Assembly: GCF_017814975.1 (NCBI RefSeq)
Contig: NZ_JAGIQA010000022.1
Span: forward strand, 78,002 to 142,001
DNA from: Cupriavidus consociatus
Lineage (GTDB): Bacteria > Pseudomonadota > Gammaproteobacteria > Burkholderiales > Burkholderiaceae
DNA: 64,000 nucleotides
Direction of reading: 5' to 3'
The notes beneath the pieces were generated by a model. The model saw only the letters and a program-made list of their open reading frames with translations, did no database searches and was not told the origin of the DNA. Position numbers and translations under genes: made by a program. Shown here piece by piece: positions 1 to 8,807 of this stretch; position 1 is the first letter of the stretch, and the number at the start of each line of letters is the position of its first letter.

Positions 1-27
1 AAAATACTGGAATCGGCAGACCGCGGG

Positions 28-79
28 GTGTCCATTAGAGTGGGAGAAAAAGTGGACACAACGTCCGTCGCGTGTCCAT
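28..79. repeat. GTGTCCA repeats beyond the recombinase operon
   Basis: The heptamer GTGTCCA occurs at 28-34 and 72-78 in direct orientation and as its complement TGGACAC at 53-59. The 28-34/53-59 pair forms an inverted repeat with an 18-bp spacer. Repeated short arms just past the last gene of a recombinase element suit recombinase binding at an element end. A similar octamer, GGGTGTCT, lies near 5708 beyond the first gene, but the match is weak. Confidence 0.3.
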
Positions 80-117
80 GTTCCCCCCACAAGTTTGCCT
101 GTATCGTATTTCGAGAT

Positions 118-480
118 CTAGCGGGACTGCAAGGGCAGGACACTACCGCCACGCAGCGCGGCCAGTTCCTTGCGCAGGCTGAAAACCTGACGCAGCAGGG
201 CGAGTTCACGAGCCAGTGACTCGTCAAGCTGTGCCTGCAGATCCTTCGCGTTGCCCTTCGCGCGGTTCAGACGGTCGGTCAGTTCGAGCTTTGGCCGCTC
301 GGCTACGGCGTTGGCCGCATCGATTGCTTCGATCAGCGCGGCAAACTGAGGGCGCGACTTCTTGATGCTGCCTTTCTTCCGCCCCGCCTCGATCGCCACG
401 GTATCGTTATTGATACGCGCACCCTTGCGCTTCTTCAGTCGATCAAGGGCCGCGTAGTAGTCGGTCATGGCATCGCTCAT
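118..480 (-). CDS. TnpC-like small HTH/coiled-coil protein
   Basis: This 120-residue protein ends the recombinase operon, and its ATG overlaps the stop of the preceding gene (477-480). The first half holds a short helical segment (residues about 20-45, with NNDTVAIEAGRKKGSIKK) that could bind DNA. The second half is a Leu/Arg/Glu/Ala-rich helix with heptad character. Size and position match TnpC of Tn554 and the DUF6262-type proteins that accompany multi-recombinase elements. TnpC of Tn554 influences integration orientation and efficiency. The same role here is inferred. A related protein occurs at 8808-9230. Confidence 0.6.
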   Translation of the reverse strand: MSDAMTDYYAALDRLKKRKGARINNDTVAIEAGRKKGSIKKSRPQFAALIEAIDAANAVAERPKLELTDRLNRAKGNAKDLQAQLDESLARELALLRQVFSLRKELAALRGGSVLPLQSR

Positions 481-2360
481 GCGGCCTCCGGTTTCATCAG
501 TTTCTCTTGCGCGTCAAGCAGTCGTTGCAGCGTCTGTGCCTCGATGCGGCATTCGACGCTCGCCTCATCGACAGCGCGCAGCTTCTCGACTGTGGTGCGC
601 TGCGCCTTGATCAAGCGCTGAAGCTTCGACGGCACGACCACGAGGTTACGGCAGTTCGATTCAAGGCAATCCAGACGCATCCAATCGAGCGGCGTCGACT
701 TGCACGGCTCGACGCTGGCGCAGCCGCCCAGCACCGTCTCGCGGTACGCCAGTTCGCCGTTCCCGAACATCCTCACCGTCTGCTCGCGTGAGTAGACCGA
801 CACAGGCGATGCCTGCACGGCACGGCTCTGTGTCCATGCTGCGTGCCCGCCGAACAGCCGCTCGTCAGAGAACAGAACCTGCTCAGCGTACGCAAGGTAC
901 TCGGACAAGGCCTGTGCGTCGGCCCATTCCTTCGCGAAGTGAGCCTTGTCGGTGTCGATGAAGCCCTGCGCAAACGCCGAGCCACGAGCGTAGTACATGC
1001 TCATTTCCTGCGTGATGTGTTGCAACTGACGTTTGAGTGTCGGCAGCGTGACGAGGCCACTACGTTGCGCATACAGCGCGAGCGAGCGGCGGAGCTGATG
1101 ACGCGTGAACGGCCACCGCTGCCCGATCGCGTACTTCGGCTCGTCTTCCCATGCGCGGTGCATGTCGACACGCTTCAGTTCAGCGATGTCCTCGGCCGTG
1201 ATTCTTGGAAAAACGCGCTCACGAAAAGCTTCAACTTCGTTATGTATGGTAGTGGGCGGCCGGCTTGCCAAGTACTTACGATGCAGACCCATCCGACAGA
1301 ACAGCAGATGAGAACCGTCCTTCGACTCGGCGTAGCCTTGTGCGCCGTGCGCGCGATGCGCGTCGCCCGACAGCCGTTGCGCTAGCCTGACGGCACGAGC
1401 ACCGAGCAGGCTCGTCACCCAACATGCGCGTTTAGGACGTCCGCCGGACAGCTTGGTCGTCACGCCCTCAATGGCGTAGTGCGTCATACCGTCCAGCCTG
1501 GTTTCCCTCAGGCAGTCGTACGGCAGGTTCTCTGCTTCCATCGCGCGCATGCCGGTGAACGACAGAATGACAAGTTGGCATAACGCGCTGATCGACGCCA
1601 AAAGCGACGCCACGACGTAAGGGGAGTCCGTGCACTCGAAGTGGACAGCAGCCATCTTCAGTGCGGCACAGACGCCAGGGCGTTCGCCAGCGTATGCGCG
1701 CGCGAGGTAGCTCGACAACGCGTTGGCGACGCTCTCAGCGATCACGAGGTCATGCTCGCAGGTCGACAGGAAGTGCTGGTAAATCCGCGTCGGGATGACC
1801 GGGTATTGTGAATTTCCGGCGCGTTGCGCGGAGCGTTCTAGCAGCGGCTTATGCAGTTGAGCCAATGGCACGCGCAGTCCCGTGGCTGCGGCGCCCACTC
1901 GGTGAAGCTTCGCCAGAATCGAGTGAAGGCGTTGGGCCTTCATGTCCATCCCGGCTCGTGCCGCATAGTCAAGAACAACGGCAACGCTGGATAGCCCGTC
2001 ATAAAGAGTAAGCTGGCGTTCGTCTGCAAAGTAAGCAAAGTCCTTCAGGTAAACCGAGCAACCTTGAAGAGTACTGGACGCAGGTACCGTCTCGCTCGCT
2101 TCGTGCATCAGAAAGTACATGACCTGCTTCCACTGACGTGTAGTCGCGGCTGAAAGGGTGCGGCCTGCGTCGTTAAGGGGGTGGCCCCTAAAGTGGATAT
2201 GGGTGCGGCGCGATCCAATCCTATATGCACGGATGTCCCAAGCGTCGTCGCCAAACAGCGAAGCAGCTTTCCCGGCCTTGTCGCGAGTCACGACCGCATC
2301 GTCTTCAATCCGATACCAGTCTGGGCGCTCGGCGAGCGCCGCGATCAGCGTATTGTTCAT
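477..2360 (-). CDS. tyrosine recombinase, TnpB-like (second copy)
   Basis: This 627-residue site-specific recombinase is the third gene of the operon, with ATGA overlaps on both sides. The C-terminal catalytic half shows the expected boxes: Arg in TGMRAMEAENLPYD, an H-x-x-R box in TRHQLRRSLALYA, and a final His and Tyr in LKRQLQHITQEMSMYYARG. After the catalytic domain comes a Cys-containing tail (GGCASVEPCKS, then LDCLESNC) followed by a basic helix, a zinc-knuckle-like ending common in TnpB-type recombinases. The catalytic set looks complete, so this protein is likely active, unlike its neighbour at 2357-4237. Target site and accessory role are unknown. Confidence 0.75.
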   Translation of the reverse strand: MNNTLIAALAERPDWYRIEDDAVVTRDKAGKAASLFGDDAWDIRAYRIGSRRTHIHFRGHPLNDAGRTLSAATTRQWKQVMYFLMHEASETVPASSTLQGCSVYLKDFAYFADERQLTLYDGLSSVAVVLDYAARAGMDMKAQRLHSILAKLHRVGAAATGLRVPLAQLHKPLLERSAQRAGNSQYPVIPTRIYQHFLSTCEHDLVIAESVANALSSYLARAYAGERPGVCAALKMAAVHFECTDSPYVVASLLASISALCQLVILSFTGMRAMEAENLPYDCLRETRLDGMTHYAIEGVTTKLSGGRPKRACWVTSLLGARAVRLAQRLSGDAHRAHGAQGYAESKDGSHLLFCRMGLHRKYLASRPPTTIHNEVEAFRERVFPRITAEDIAELKRVDMHRAWEDEPKYAIGQRWPFTRHQLRRSLALYAQRSGLVTLPTLKRQLQHITQEMSMYYARGSAFAQGFIDTDKAHFAKEWADAQALSEYLAYAEQVLFSDERLFGGHAAWTQSRAVQASPVSVYSREQTVRMFGNGELAYRETVLGGCASVEPCKSTPLDWMRLDCLESNCRNLVVVPSKLQRLIKAQRTTVEKLRAVDEASVECRIEAQTLQRLLDAQEKLMKPEAA

Positions 2361-4237
2361 GCCACTCCCAATTCGTAAAGCTGATCAAGCTTGGTCGACC
2401 AGAAAGCGTCCAGGTCTCCATCAATATCAACGCCGTGCTCGATCTGACCGACCAGCGCGGCGTCGCGCTTCCGTAGTTCATTCAGAAGGAAGTCGACTCT
2501 TCGCAGCACCGCGCCGAACGAGCTCTCGTACTGCTCGAGCGAGTCAGCACGCCCGCTTACGAGCCTGATGCAGTGGCGGCAGCTCAGCAGTTTTCGAATG
2601 TCGGCGGCGTCAGCGTGCACGCGGTACTGGTCGCAAAAGAGACACCCTTCGGTCGAGCGGCAGTCAGGCTGTACTGCGACCGAAGCCGCGATCGGAGCTG
2701 GCTTGTGGAACTCGATGCAAACGCCCACCGCGCTCTTGATGGAACCCGCCGGGTCGTTGCCAGCCTTCAGCACGGTCTTCTCGACTGAAGCGAGGAATGC
2801 ACCCATCTCAGCCTTGTGCGCAGTGTCCATGCCATTCGAGTACGAGCGCAGCGCCGTGGCCAAGGAGTGGCCCATCAGCCTGGCTGCAACGACAGGGCCG
2901 TGATTGCTCACCGCCCAATCCTGCTTCGCCGCACGCCACTGACGAGCGCTAATGCGCGGCAGCACAATCCCGAGCGTCCCGAGCCGACTGTAAAGCCGAT
3001 CAAGGAATTGGGCTGAGAGAGCCGTTAGCCGCCGTAGCTGCGCATGATGCCCGACTACGACGAACAACGCGTCACAGTCTGCGTCCTGCACAAGATACCT
3101 GCGCAATGCCAGATACGCCTTGAGCTTTGGCATGAAGGCCAGCGAGACGGTGAACGTAACTTCCATTCCACCTGCACGGTACTTAACTTCGCGAAACTTC
3201 TGACGTACAACAGACGCTTCCTGCAGGTTCGCCGCAAGCTCCGGGCTCCATTTCATTGCGAGCAGCTGCGCGAGGCTGACGCCCGTTTCAGCCAGAAACA
3301 GCGTGGCGAAGCAAAAGACCGCCATCGAAGCGTGCGAGCGCCGGATCGGTGACTGTGCGTCCTCGTTGGCCGCCGCAAGATGTTTGGAAGTTAACCGCGC
3401 GATGCACCACGAACGATGGCGAGGATTGTTAGCTCCAGCCTCGGCCAAGCGCCTCGTGATTTCTTCCCGGGTTCGCAGCTGTCCCGTCTCTAGATTCCAG
3501 CCAAGCAAGCCGTACGAATCGTGCCCTTCGCTACGGCCATGTGTGTGCGGAACAAGGCAAAGATTCTCACCTCGCGCCGTGGTCACGTGCAACGGGTATG
3601 GCTTGAAGTCGAGCACCAGCGTGCTGATGCTGCTGAACAGTGCGTCAGCCCACGCGAGCAAGGCGGCTTGTGCCTCGGCGTCGGGCACAGCTGTCGGTGC
3701 ATAAGCATACCGTTGCTGGCGCAGCACCCTTGCATCGGCGCAGAAGTCGTCGTTTCTGAAGAACTCACGAAGCATCGACAACAGATTAGGCTGAATGCCT
3801 GCGACGGTATTGTGGTTCAGGTTGCCCAGTGAGACCTGTTCACGCTTTTCACGAAAGTAACGATGAACCGCCTCCGCCGTAGCCTTCTCGTTACAGAGCA
3901 CCTGATGCAAGCCCAGCCTGTCCGCCCAGTTGGCGAAGTCAAGCACGCCGCGCAGAGCACCGTAGATTGTCTCCGAACGCCAGGCGCCAAGGGTCACACG
4001 CTCGGAAAGCTGCGTCACCAGCAGGCGTACAACCTTGGTGCGTTCGCTGCTGAAGCTTCTGGGATCGAAAGTGTGCCGCGTGGGCCGCGTGTTCGACGTG
4101 TCGCGCGTCAGGTAGCAGATCTGTCCGATATCGGAACGGTTGCCAATGCCCTCCCACTTAAGCAGCGCGCGCTCGGGGTGCAGCAGCGTCGTGCCCGCTG
4201 CGAGCGGCATGCGAACCTCCTCGTACACGCGGCTCAT
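2357..4237 (-). CDS. tyrosine-recombinase-like protein, TnpB-like, with altered active site
   Basis: This 626-residue protein has the TnpB-type layout: a long N-terminal DNA-binding region, a catalytic-like domain and a Cys-rich tail (DCRSTEGCLFC, later SCRHC). The catalytic motifs are incomplete. The first Arg box reads TGVSLAQLLAMKW, with Ser where Arg is expected. The second box reads ISARQWRAAK, with Arg where the conserved His is expected. The late His and Tyr persist in LMGHSLATALRSYSN. It may serve as a structural or synapsis partner for the intact recombinases on either side. The substitution calls rest on alignment by eye. Confidence 0.65.
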   Translation of the reverse strand: MSRVYEEVRMPLAAGTTLLHPERALLKWEGIGNRSDIGQICYLTRDTSNTRPTRHTFDPRSFSSERTKVVRLLVTQLSERVTLGAWRSETIYGALRGVLDFANWADRLGLHQVLCNEKATAEAVHRYFREKREQVSLGNLNHNTVAGIQPNLLSMLREFFRNDDFCADARVLRQQRYAYAPTAVPDAEAQAALLAWADALFSSISTLVLDFKPYPLHVTTARGENLCLVPHTHGRSEGHDSYGLLGWNLETGQLRTREEITRRLAEAGANNPRHRSWCIARLTSKHLAAANEDAQSPIRRSHASMAVFCFATLFLAETGVSLAQLLAMKWSPELAANLQEASVVRQKFREVKYRAGGMEVTFTVSLAFMPKLKAYLALRRYLVQDADCDALFVVVGHHAQLRRLTALSAQFLDRLYSRLGTLGIVLPRISARQWRAAKQDWAVSNHGPVVAARLMGHSLATALRSYSNGMDTAHKAEMGAFLASVEKTVLKAGNDPAGSIKSAVGVCIEFHKPAPIAASVAVQPDCRSTEGCLFCDQYRVHADAADIRKLLSCRHCIRLVSGRADSLEQYESSFGAVLRRVDFLLNELRKRDAALVGQIEHGVDIDGDLDAFWSTKLDQLYELGVA

Positions 4238-5682
4238 ATGGCCACCGCGGTGTCCAGGGTTCGCGTGACCAGCGTCGACAGGTGTGTGCCCCAGCTGTCC
4301 TGCACAGCGTCGAACAGCTTGCGGTTCTCGCGGTAGCTAAGGTAGCCCTCAGTGGTGGACAGTCGTGTGTGCCACATCAACTGCCGCAACTGATCGAGCG
4401 CTCGCGTGTACCTGGTCTCATTCGCGGTCATCGCGTCAACCATGTTCAGCCCGAAGGTTGCACGCAGGTCGTGGAAGCTGAACTCGTACCAAAGGTTGCC
4501 GAGCCGCGCGCGCATCATGGGCAATAGTTCATCCTTGATGAACTGCCGCACGGCTTGTCCAGTCTTGACGTGACGGCGCACTTGAGGGCTAGTGCTGACC
4601 GGGTCGCGCGATGCACGATCCTCGTAGAGCGCCGCACCGCGATGGCTCAGAAAGAGCGGCTGGTCGCGGTCATCGCCGCCGCCTGCCAGTTGGCGACGCT
4701 TGCGCGCACGATCGCTGTGCACGTAGATGTACAGCCGCTCGTAGAAACCGCGCGGCAGGTGCAATACGCCGTTGACACCGCCCTTCGTGTCGATGCCCGT
4801 ACCCGGCCCACACGCGAGACGGATGTCGTCGCCGTGAAACTCGCCCGGCTTGCGCATTACGTGTTTCGCGCGAAGGGTCAATACCGTCTGGATGCGAGCG
4901 CCCGTCAACAGCGCGAACAGATGAATGAGCGTCATCTCGATGTTGCCGAGAGCGGCTAAGGATTCAAGCAGCACCGACTGCTCTGAAGAGGAGAGCGGGC
5001 GCAGGCGACCGCCGTCCCGAATGCGATCGTCCCACGGGTCTTCCGCGCGGCGACAGCGGATCGACAGGTCTGTGGTCTTGACCTCGATCACGCCGCTGAA
5101 TCCCTTCTGGTCCTTGACCTCAATGAAACGATCAGATTCGACCCACGGCGCGTTCGCGGGCTTGAAGGCTGCTTCCGTTATGAGCCAGCGATAGAAGCGC
5201 ACTACAGCACCCATACGACGCTTCGCGACACCCGCAGACAGTTCTCCCGCCTGCACGGCCAGCCTGAGCGATGCGCTATAGCGATAGGTCGGCCGTTGTC
5301 GCTTGTTCGCGGGGAACGTTAGCCAGTCGATACCCTCGTCATCCAGGTAACGACGGAACGCGACCAGATCGTCAGCGATGCTTGCAAACGTCAGCATATT
5401 GGGCAAGGACTTCGACTCCAGCATATCGACGAGCCAGACGTTCGCTTCAGCCCACGGCGCGCCGTCGGCAAGTCGGACAACGGGAAAGAGAGGGAAGGTG
5501 CTTGCAATCCACTGCGGTCGTGCGTCGCGCCGCTTGCGGGTGGCGGGGTCGGCGAGCGGGACCGTGTGATAGATGGTGCCACCCTCGGACGTTGTGATGC
5601 TAACCGGCGTCGCGCCGGGAGTGTCGGGGTCAACGACCTCGGTAAGCGGTAGTTGCCGGATGGTGGTTCTCCTTGCGATCAT
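4234..5682 (-). CDS. tyrosine recombinase, TnpA-like
   Basis: This is the first gene of the four-gene minus-strand operon (482 residues), and its stop overlaps the next ATG. All catalytic residues of a tyrosine recombinase can be placed: Arg263 (TGARIQ), His404 and Arg407 (HDLR), His438 (MWH) and nucleophile Tyr447 (EGYL). The N-terminal part has the helical SAM-like core-binding region (about 75-170). It is longer than TnpA of Tn554 (about 361), mainly at the N-terminus. It would cut and join DNA at the element ends together with the two following proteins. Confidence 0.75.
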   Translation of the reverse strand: MIARRTTIRQLPLTEVVDPDTPGATPVSITTSEGGTIYHTVPLADPATRKRRDARPQWIASTFPLFPVVRLADGAPWAEANVWLVDMLESKSLPNMLTFASIADDLVAFRRYLDDEGIDWLTFPANKRQRPTYRYSASLRLAVQAGELSAGVAKRRMGAVVRFYRWLITEAAFKPANAPWVESDRFIEVKDQKGFSGVIEVKTTDLSIRCRRAEDPWDDRIRDGGRLRPLSSSEQSVLLESLAALGNIEMTLIHLFALLTGARIQTVLTLRAKHVMRKPGEFHGDDIRLACGPGTGIDTKGGVNGVLHLPRGFYERLYIYVHSDRARKRRQLAGGGDDRDQPLFLSHRGAALYEDRASRDPVSTSPQVRRHVKTGQAVRQFIKDELLPMMRARLGNLWYEFSFHDLRATFGLNMVDAMTANETRYTRALDQLRQLMWHTRLSTTEGYLSYRENRKLFDAVQDSWGTHLSTLVTRTLDTAVAI

Positions 5683-5764
5683 CGCCCAGATCCTCTTATG
5701 TGTTTGGGGGTGTCTGCTTTAACACAGCCTGCGAGTATCAGCAGATCGTTCTTGGCTTGCGCAT

Positions 5765-6095
5765 ATGCGGCGCGAGTGCGCGGCCGAGGATGTGCTGCGC
5801 GCCGTGCGTTGCGCACTCCTGCCGTGGACGCCGCGTGAATTGCAGTTCAGTGGCGACGCCTACGTGCCGGGGGCCGGCTTGCCCTCGTACCGCCTGCCGC
5901 AGCTCACTGGGGCGTGCTGGAATGAATTCAGCGTTGACGGTGCCCTCGCCAATACCTGCGCGCGCGTCGAAGGCGTGTTGCGCGACGTGGTGGGCGCGAA
6001 GATCGTCAAGCCGCAGGATCCGACGAGCTACAGCTGTCGACGCGGCAAGGATGACCGGCCATTTATCGAATCGTTCTTTGGACACCTGGCTGCCG
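5765..6095 (+). pseudogene. TniA-like transposase fragment (integrase-core remnant)
   Basis: The reading frame gives a stretch resembling the second half of a DDE integrase core of Mu/TniA type. It has a candidate second Asp in FSVDGALAN and the catalytic Glu in DRPFIESFFGHLAA. The N-terminal domain and first Asp are missing. After about 6085 the frame no longer looks like the family and runs into the TniB remnant. The fragment therefore appears truncated on the left and joined by an internal deletion to the next gene on the right. Not functional. Confidence 0.5.
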
Positions 6096-6111
6096 GCGGC
6101 AGCGGGAATGG

Positions 6112-6675
6112 ATGTGGCTGGTCGAGTTGCATAGCGTGCTGGAGAAACAACGCATCCGCCTGTGCGTGTTCTCGATCGCGTCGCTGCAGTTCTTCGACGA
6201 GCCGTTCGGCATGGCACTGGCCGGCGGCGCCCATGTCGCGGCGCGCTTCATGTTGGCGGCTGCGCCCTTTCACGGCGTGCGCAGCGTCGACGAACTCGCT
6301 TATGTAATGCGCGGCTACGACGAGGGCAGCGAATGGCCCTCTGGTTCAGGTTGTTCGTTCACGGCAGCCCTGGCACCGCGTCCGTGGGCCGGAGGATTTC
6401 GCATGGCGCAGCAGGCGGACGCGCTGATGCAGGCCATGCACGAAACCTTGCCGCCACGTTACGCGGGACCGATCGACTTCCCGATGAAGACCGTGGCACA
6501 AGCATGCCGCCATGTCTTGCTACGCATCGCCGGCGGCACCGACATCGAGATCGCGACCTCGGCCGAAGCCTGGCGGACCGCCGTTGAAAACTGCGGGCAT
6601 AGCATGCTGATGGCCCTGGTGTCGGCGACCGCAGCCCTGCGGCACGCAGGTCGCGGGCAGACCCCGCATGCCTGA
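6112..6675 (+). pseudogene. TniB/TnsC-like ATPase, C-terminal fragment
   Basis: The encoded 187 residues match the C-terminal half of TniB-type AAA ATPases that bridge transposase and target selector: WLVELHSVLEKQRIRLCVFS after the Walker B region, then VARFMLAAAPFHGVRS, then YDEGSEWPSGSGCSFTA and AGGFRM. Walker A and the N-terminus are absent, and the ATG at 6112 sits where the deletion joins it to the TniA fragment. The stop overlaps the start of the TniQ-like gene (6668), the usual coupling in Tni operons. Confidence 0.55.
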
Positions 6676-7735
6676 CAGGCGTCTGACCTGGCATGTTGGC
6701 AGCGTGCTGCCCTATGCATCGCTCTGGCATACGGTATTGCGCGCGTGTGCGCTCAATGTGCTTCATCCACACGACTTGCCACCCCCTGGGGCGCGTCCAC
6801 CCGCGACAGTGGCGTTGCTCGAGCGCGCCGGTGGCGTCGATGTCGCAGCGTTCGCACGCTTGCTCGGCGAGACGCCGGAGGTATTTCGGTGGTCCACGCT
6901 CGGTGCGCTGCCGTCTTGGCTGAGCGCGTCGCTGGTCGTGCCGCAGCCGCGCCTCTGCTTCGCCTGTCTCGCTGCCGGCTACCACACGGCGCTTTTCTCC
7001 GTCGCGTTGCTCGACGCGTGCCCGATCCACGGTACGCCGCTGGTTGAGCGCTGTCACTGCGGCGCACCGTTTCACGCGACGTTGCACTCCCTGGAAGACT
7101 ACGCAGCGGCCGGCAGCTGCCGCTGTGGCCGGTTGCACTTTTTTACGCACGAAACCTGCCGTCGGCCTTCGCTGGCGCCGGAGGCAACCCATGCGCTCGA
7201 TCCGGTCGCCGCCTGGCTGGACGCAATGGCGAGGCTGATCCGGTCGGCGCGGCTGGACGAAGCCTTGTGCCAACACGCTCCGGACGGCCTGGAGTGGGTA
7301 ATCACCGCCGCGCAAGCGCTGGGCCTCGCCTATCCGGCGTGCTTGCGGCCGATCCGTTTGGTACCGCCCCCAATCAGCACGGCGTGGTACACGCCCCGCC
7401 CACGGCAAACGCCATCTCGAGATCATGCGCCGCCACCACCTGACAAACGCGAGCACGGGAAGCCTTCGTATTGGCCGTCGCTGCCGGCCACTACGGTGTA
7501 TCGGGCCCTTGCCCGCCACGTGCGCCGACACCTGGCTCCCGACGGCGCGAGATGGGTGGCCCGGTTCATCGACTCGTGCGATCCGTTGGCGATCAGCGCG
7601 TGGATCGGCAGCAGTCCCTGCGCGCGGCAGGCATTCATCGACCTGCTGTGGGGACGTGCAGCCGAACCTGGCGTTGAACAACGGCGTTGGCCCGATCGTC
7701 AGCCGCCGGGCAGGGACCGCGGGTCAGCTTGCTGA
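6668..7735 (+). CDS. tniQ: TniQ/TnsD-like target-selection protein
   Basis: This 355-residue protein carries the TniQ zinc-binding pattern around residues 98-140: CFACLAAGYHTALFSV, then CPIHG, then a Cys-x-Cys-Gly (CHCG) and a further CRCG. The N-terminus (GSVLPYASLWHTVLRACALN) resembles the TniQ start. TniQ/TnsD proteins choose the insertion site in Tn7-like and Tn5053-like transposons. The gene follows TniA and TniB remnants in the right order and overlaps tniB by eight bases. The last 35 or so residues look unrelated to the family, so the 3' end may be altered. With its partners broken, the module should be inactive. Confidence 0.6.
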   Translation: MPDRRLTWHVGSVLPYASLWHTVLRACALNVLHPHDLPPPGARPPATVALLERAGGVDVAAFARLLGETPEVFRWSTLGALPSWLSASLVVPQPRLCFACLAAGYHTALFSVALLDACPIHGTPLVERCHCGAPFHATLHSLEDYAAAGSCRCGRLHFFTHETCRRPSLAPEATHALDPVAAWLDAMARLIRSARLDEALCQHAPDGLEWVITAAQALGLAYPACLRPIRLVPPPISTAWYTPRPRQTPSRDHAPPPPDKREHGKPSYWPSLPATTVYRALARHVRRHLAPDGARWVARFIDSCDPLAISAWIGSSPCARQAFIDLLWGRAAEPGVEQRRWPDRQPPGRDRGSAC

Positions 7736-8537
7736 ACCCGTGCAAGCCGATTGTCAGGTGCGCGGCGCGGACCATGCCGATGCCGCGACGCGACACTGGC
7801 TTGCCTGCCATGCGGCGCGCGTGAGTCTGGGCGCGATCTGGTGCGATGCGCAAGCGCGCGCCACCGCGGCCGTATGCTCGGGCGTCGCCACCTGGGCAGA
7901 CGCGGCGCCCAGCACATCGTGGCGTGACAGCGCCTGATTGGCGCGCCTCACGGCCAGCGGACTCGGCTTCGCGGCGGCGATCCCGGCAGAGTGGACAGCG
8001 GCCCCGCATGCTGACAAAGCAATGCGACAGGTGGCAGCGGCCGCGTGCCGACAGGCGCGCCGGGACACGATGTGGGTGGCCAGTCGTGGCGCGTGCCTGA
8101 CCTGGTCGGAAGAGACCGGTTGGGAGGTGATCGACGCGATCGCACCCGCCGATTGCGATGTGCGACGTCGCCGCTTGCTGGGCCTGCAGGACGGGCATCC
8201 GTGGTGCTGGCTCTATCGCGCGGCCGATGCCCGCTATGTCGCACGCTGGGATCACGCACCGCTGCAGGCATGGGCGCCGACGCCGGCCGGGGCGATCGCG
8301 GGCCTGCGGCGCTGTGCGATGGACTATCAGCGGATCGCAAGGGTCGCGCTACCGTTTCCCAGTTCGGCGCACGCGGTGACGCCCGCACCGATTCCGCCGT
8401 GGCCGGCGGGGGGCTACCACGTCTTTGTGGCGATCGTCCGCCGCAGGAAGGGATTCTGGCAGGAGGCTCATGAGCTGACCGAGGTGGCCCGCTGCCACCA
8501 GCGGGCGCGCGCCCAGCCCGATTTTGCCGGGCGCTGA
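7656..8537 (+). pseudogene. unknown ORF interrupted by in-frame TGA
   Basis: Frame 3 is open from a GTG at 7656 (preceded by GGGG) to TGA at 7935-7937, and then continues in the same frame from 7938 to 8537. Both halves have similar, protein-like composition, with Trp-, His- and Cys-containing stretches such as TRHWLACHAARVSLGAIWCD and ACLTWSEETGWEVIDA. One gene of about 293 codons broken by a nonsense codon is the simplest reading. Family not recognised. It follows tniQ and may be an accessory gene of the decayed transposon. Confidence 0.35.
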
Positions 8538-8642
8538 ATTGCGCCTTCTCTTTCTGGCCGGCGCGACCCATCATATAGACACGCTCCGCGCCGGATTGCA
8601 GGGAAGTCGATGTGACGGCTCAGCTTACCCGGACGAGTGGTT

Positions 8643-8655
8643 ACAACTTTAGTTG
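8643..8655 (+). repeat. left copy of 13-bp repeat, candidate att site
   Basis: ACAACTTTAGTTG occurs here and again at 16470-16482, outside the two ends of the five-gene recombinase operon. The core CAACT-TT-AGTTG is a dyad, as expected for tyrosine-recombinase core arms. It lies 152 bases before the first start codon at 8808. Confidence 0.5.
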
Positions 8656-8807
8656 ACGACATAGAAAGTTCCACCCAACCAGATTGCATAGTTTGGCCAC
8701 TCCAGGCCTGAATCGCGTCTGACTCCCCTGCTAAAGGGGCATTTCCTTGCGTTCCAGCTTTGTAAAGCTATACCTGTTGCTTGCATCGCATGTAGCAGGA
8801 GCTGGAC

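Larger units (their letters stand above)
1..5760 (-). mobile_element. Tn554-like four-gene recombinase element (approximate limits)
   Basis: Four minus-strand genes, each overlapping the next by four bases, encode proteins of 482, 626, 627 and 120 residues. The first three are tyrosine-recombinase-like and the last is a small helical coiled-coil protein. Tn554 of staphylococci has TnpA (about 361), TnpB (about 630) and TnpC (about 125), so the pattern is Tn554-like with a second TnpB-like protein. The left end may lie in the GTGTCCA repeats at 28-79. The right end is not defined. No cargo gene is seen. Confidence 0.55.
5765..8537 (+). mobile_element. decayed Tni (Tn5053/Tn7-like) transposition module
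   Basis: Remnants of tniA, tniB and tniQ appear in canonical order on the plus strand. An internal deletion joins tniA to tniB, and an interrupted ORF follows. It lies between two recombinase-based elements, so insertion or recombination of those elements may have broken it. Terminal repeats were not found. Confidence 0.5.

Noticed and set aside
6359..7681. 440-codon minus-strand open frame
   Set aside because: It is antisense to the tniB/tniQ remnants, Arg/Pro/Gly-rich and has no recognisable motif, as expected for a GC-rich shadow frame.
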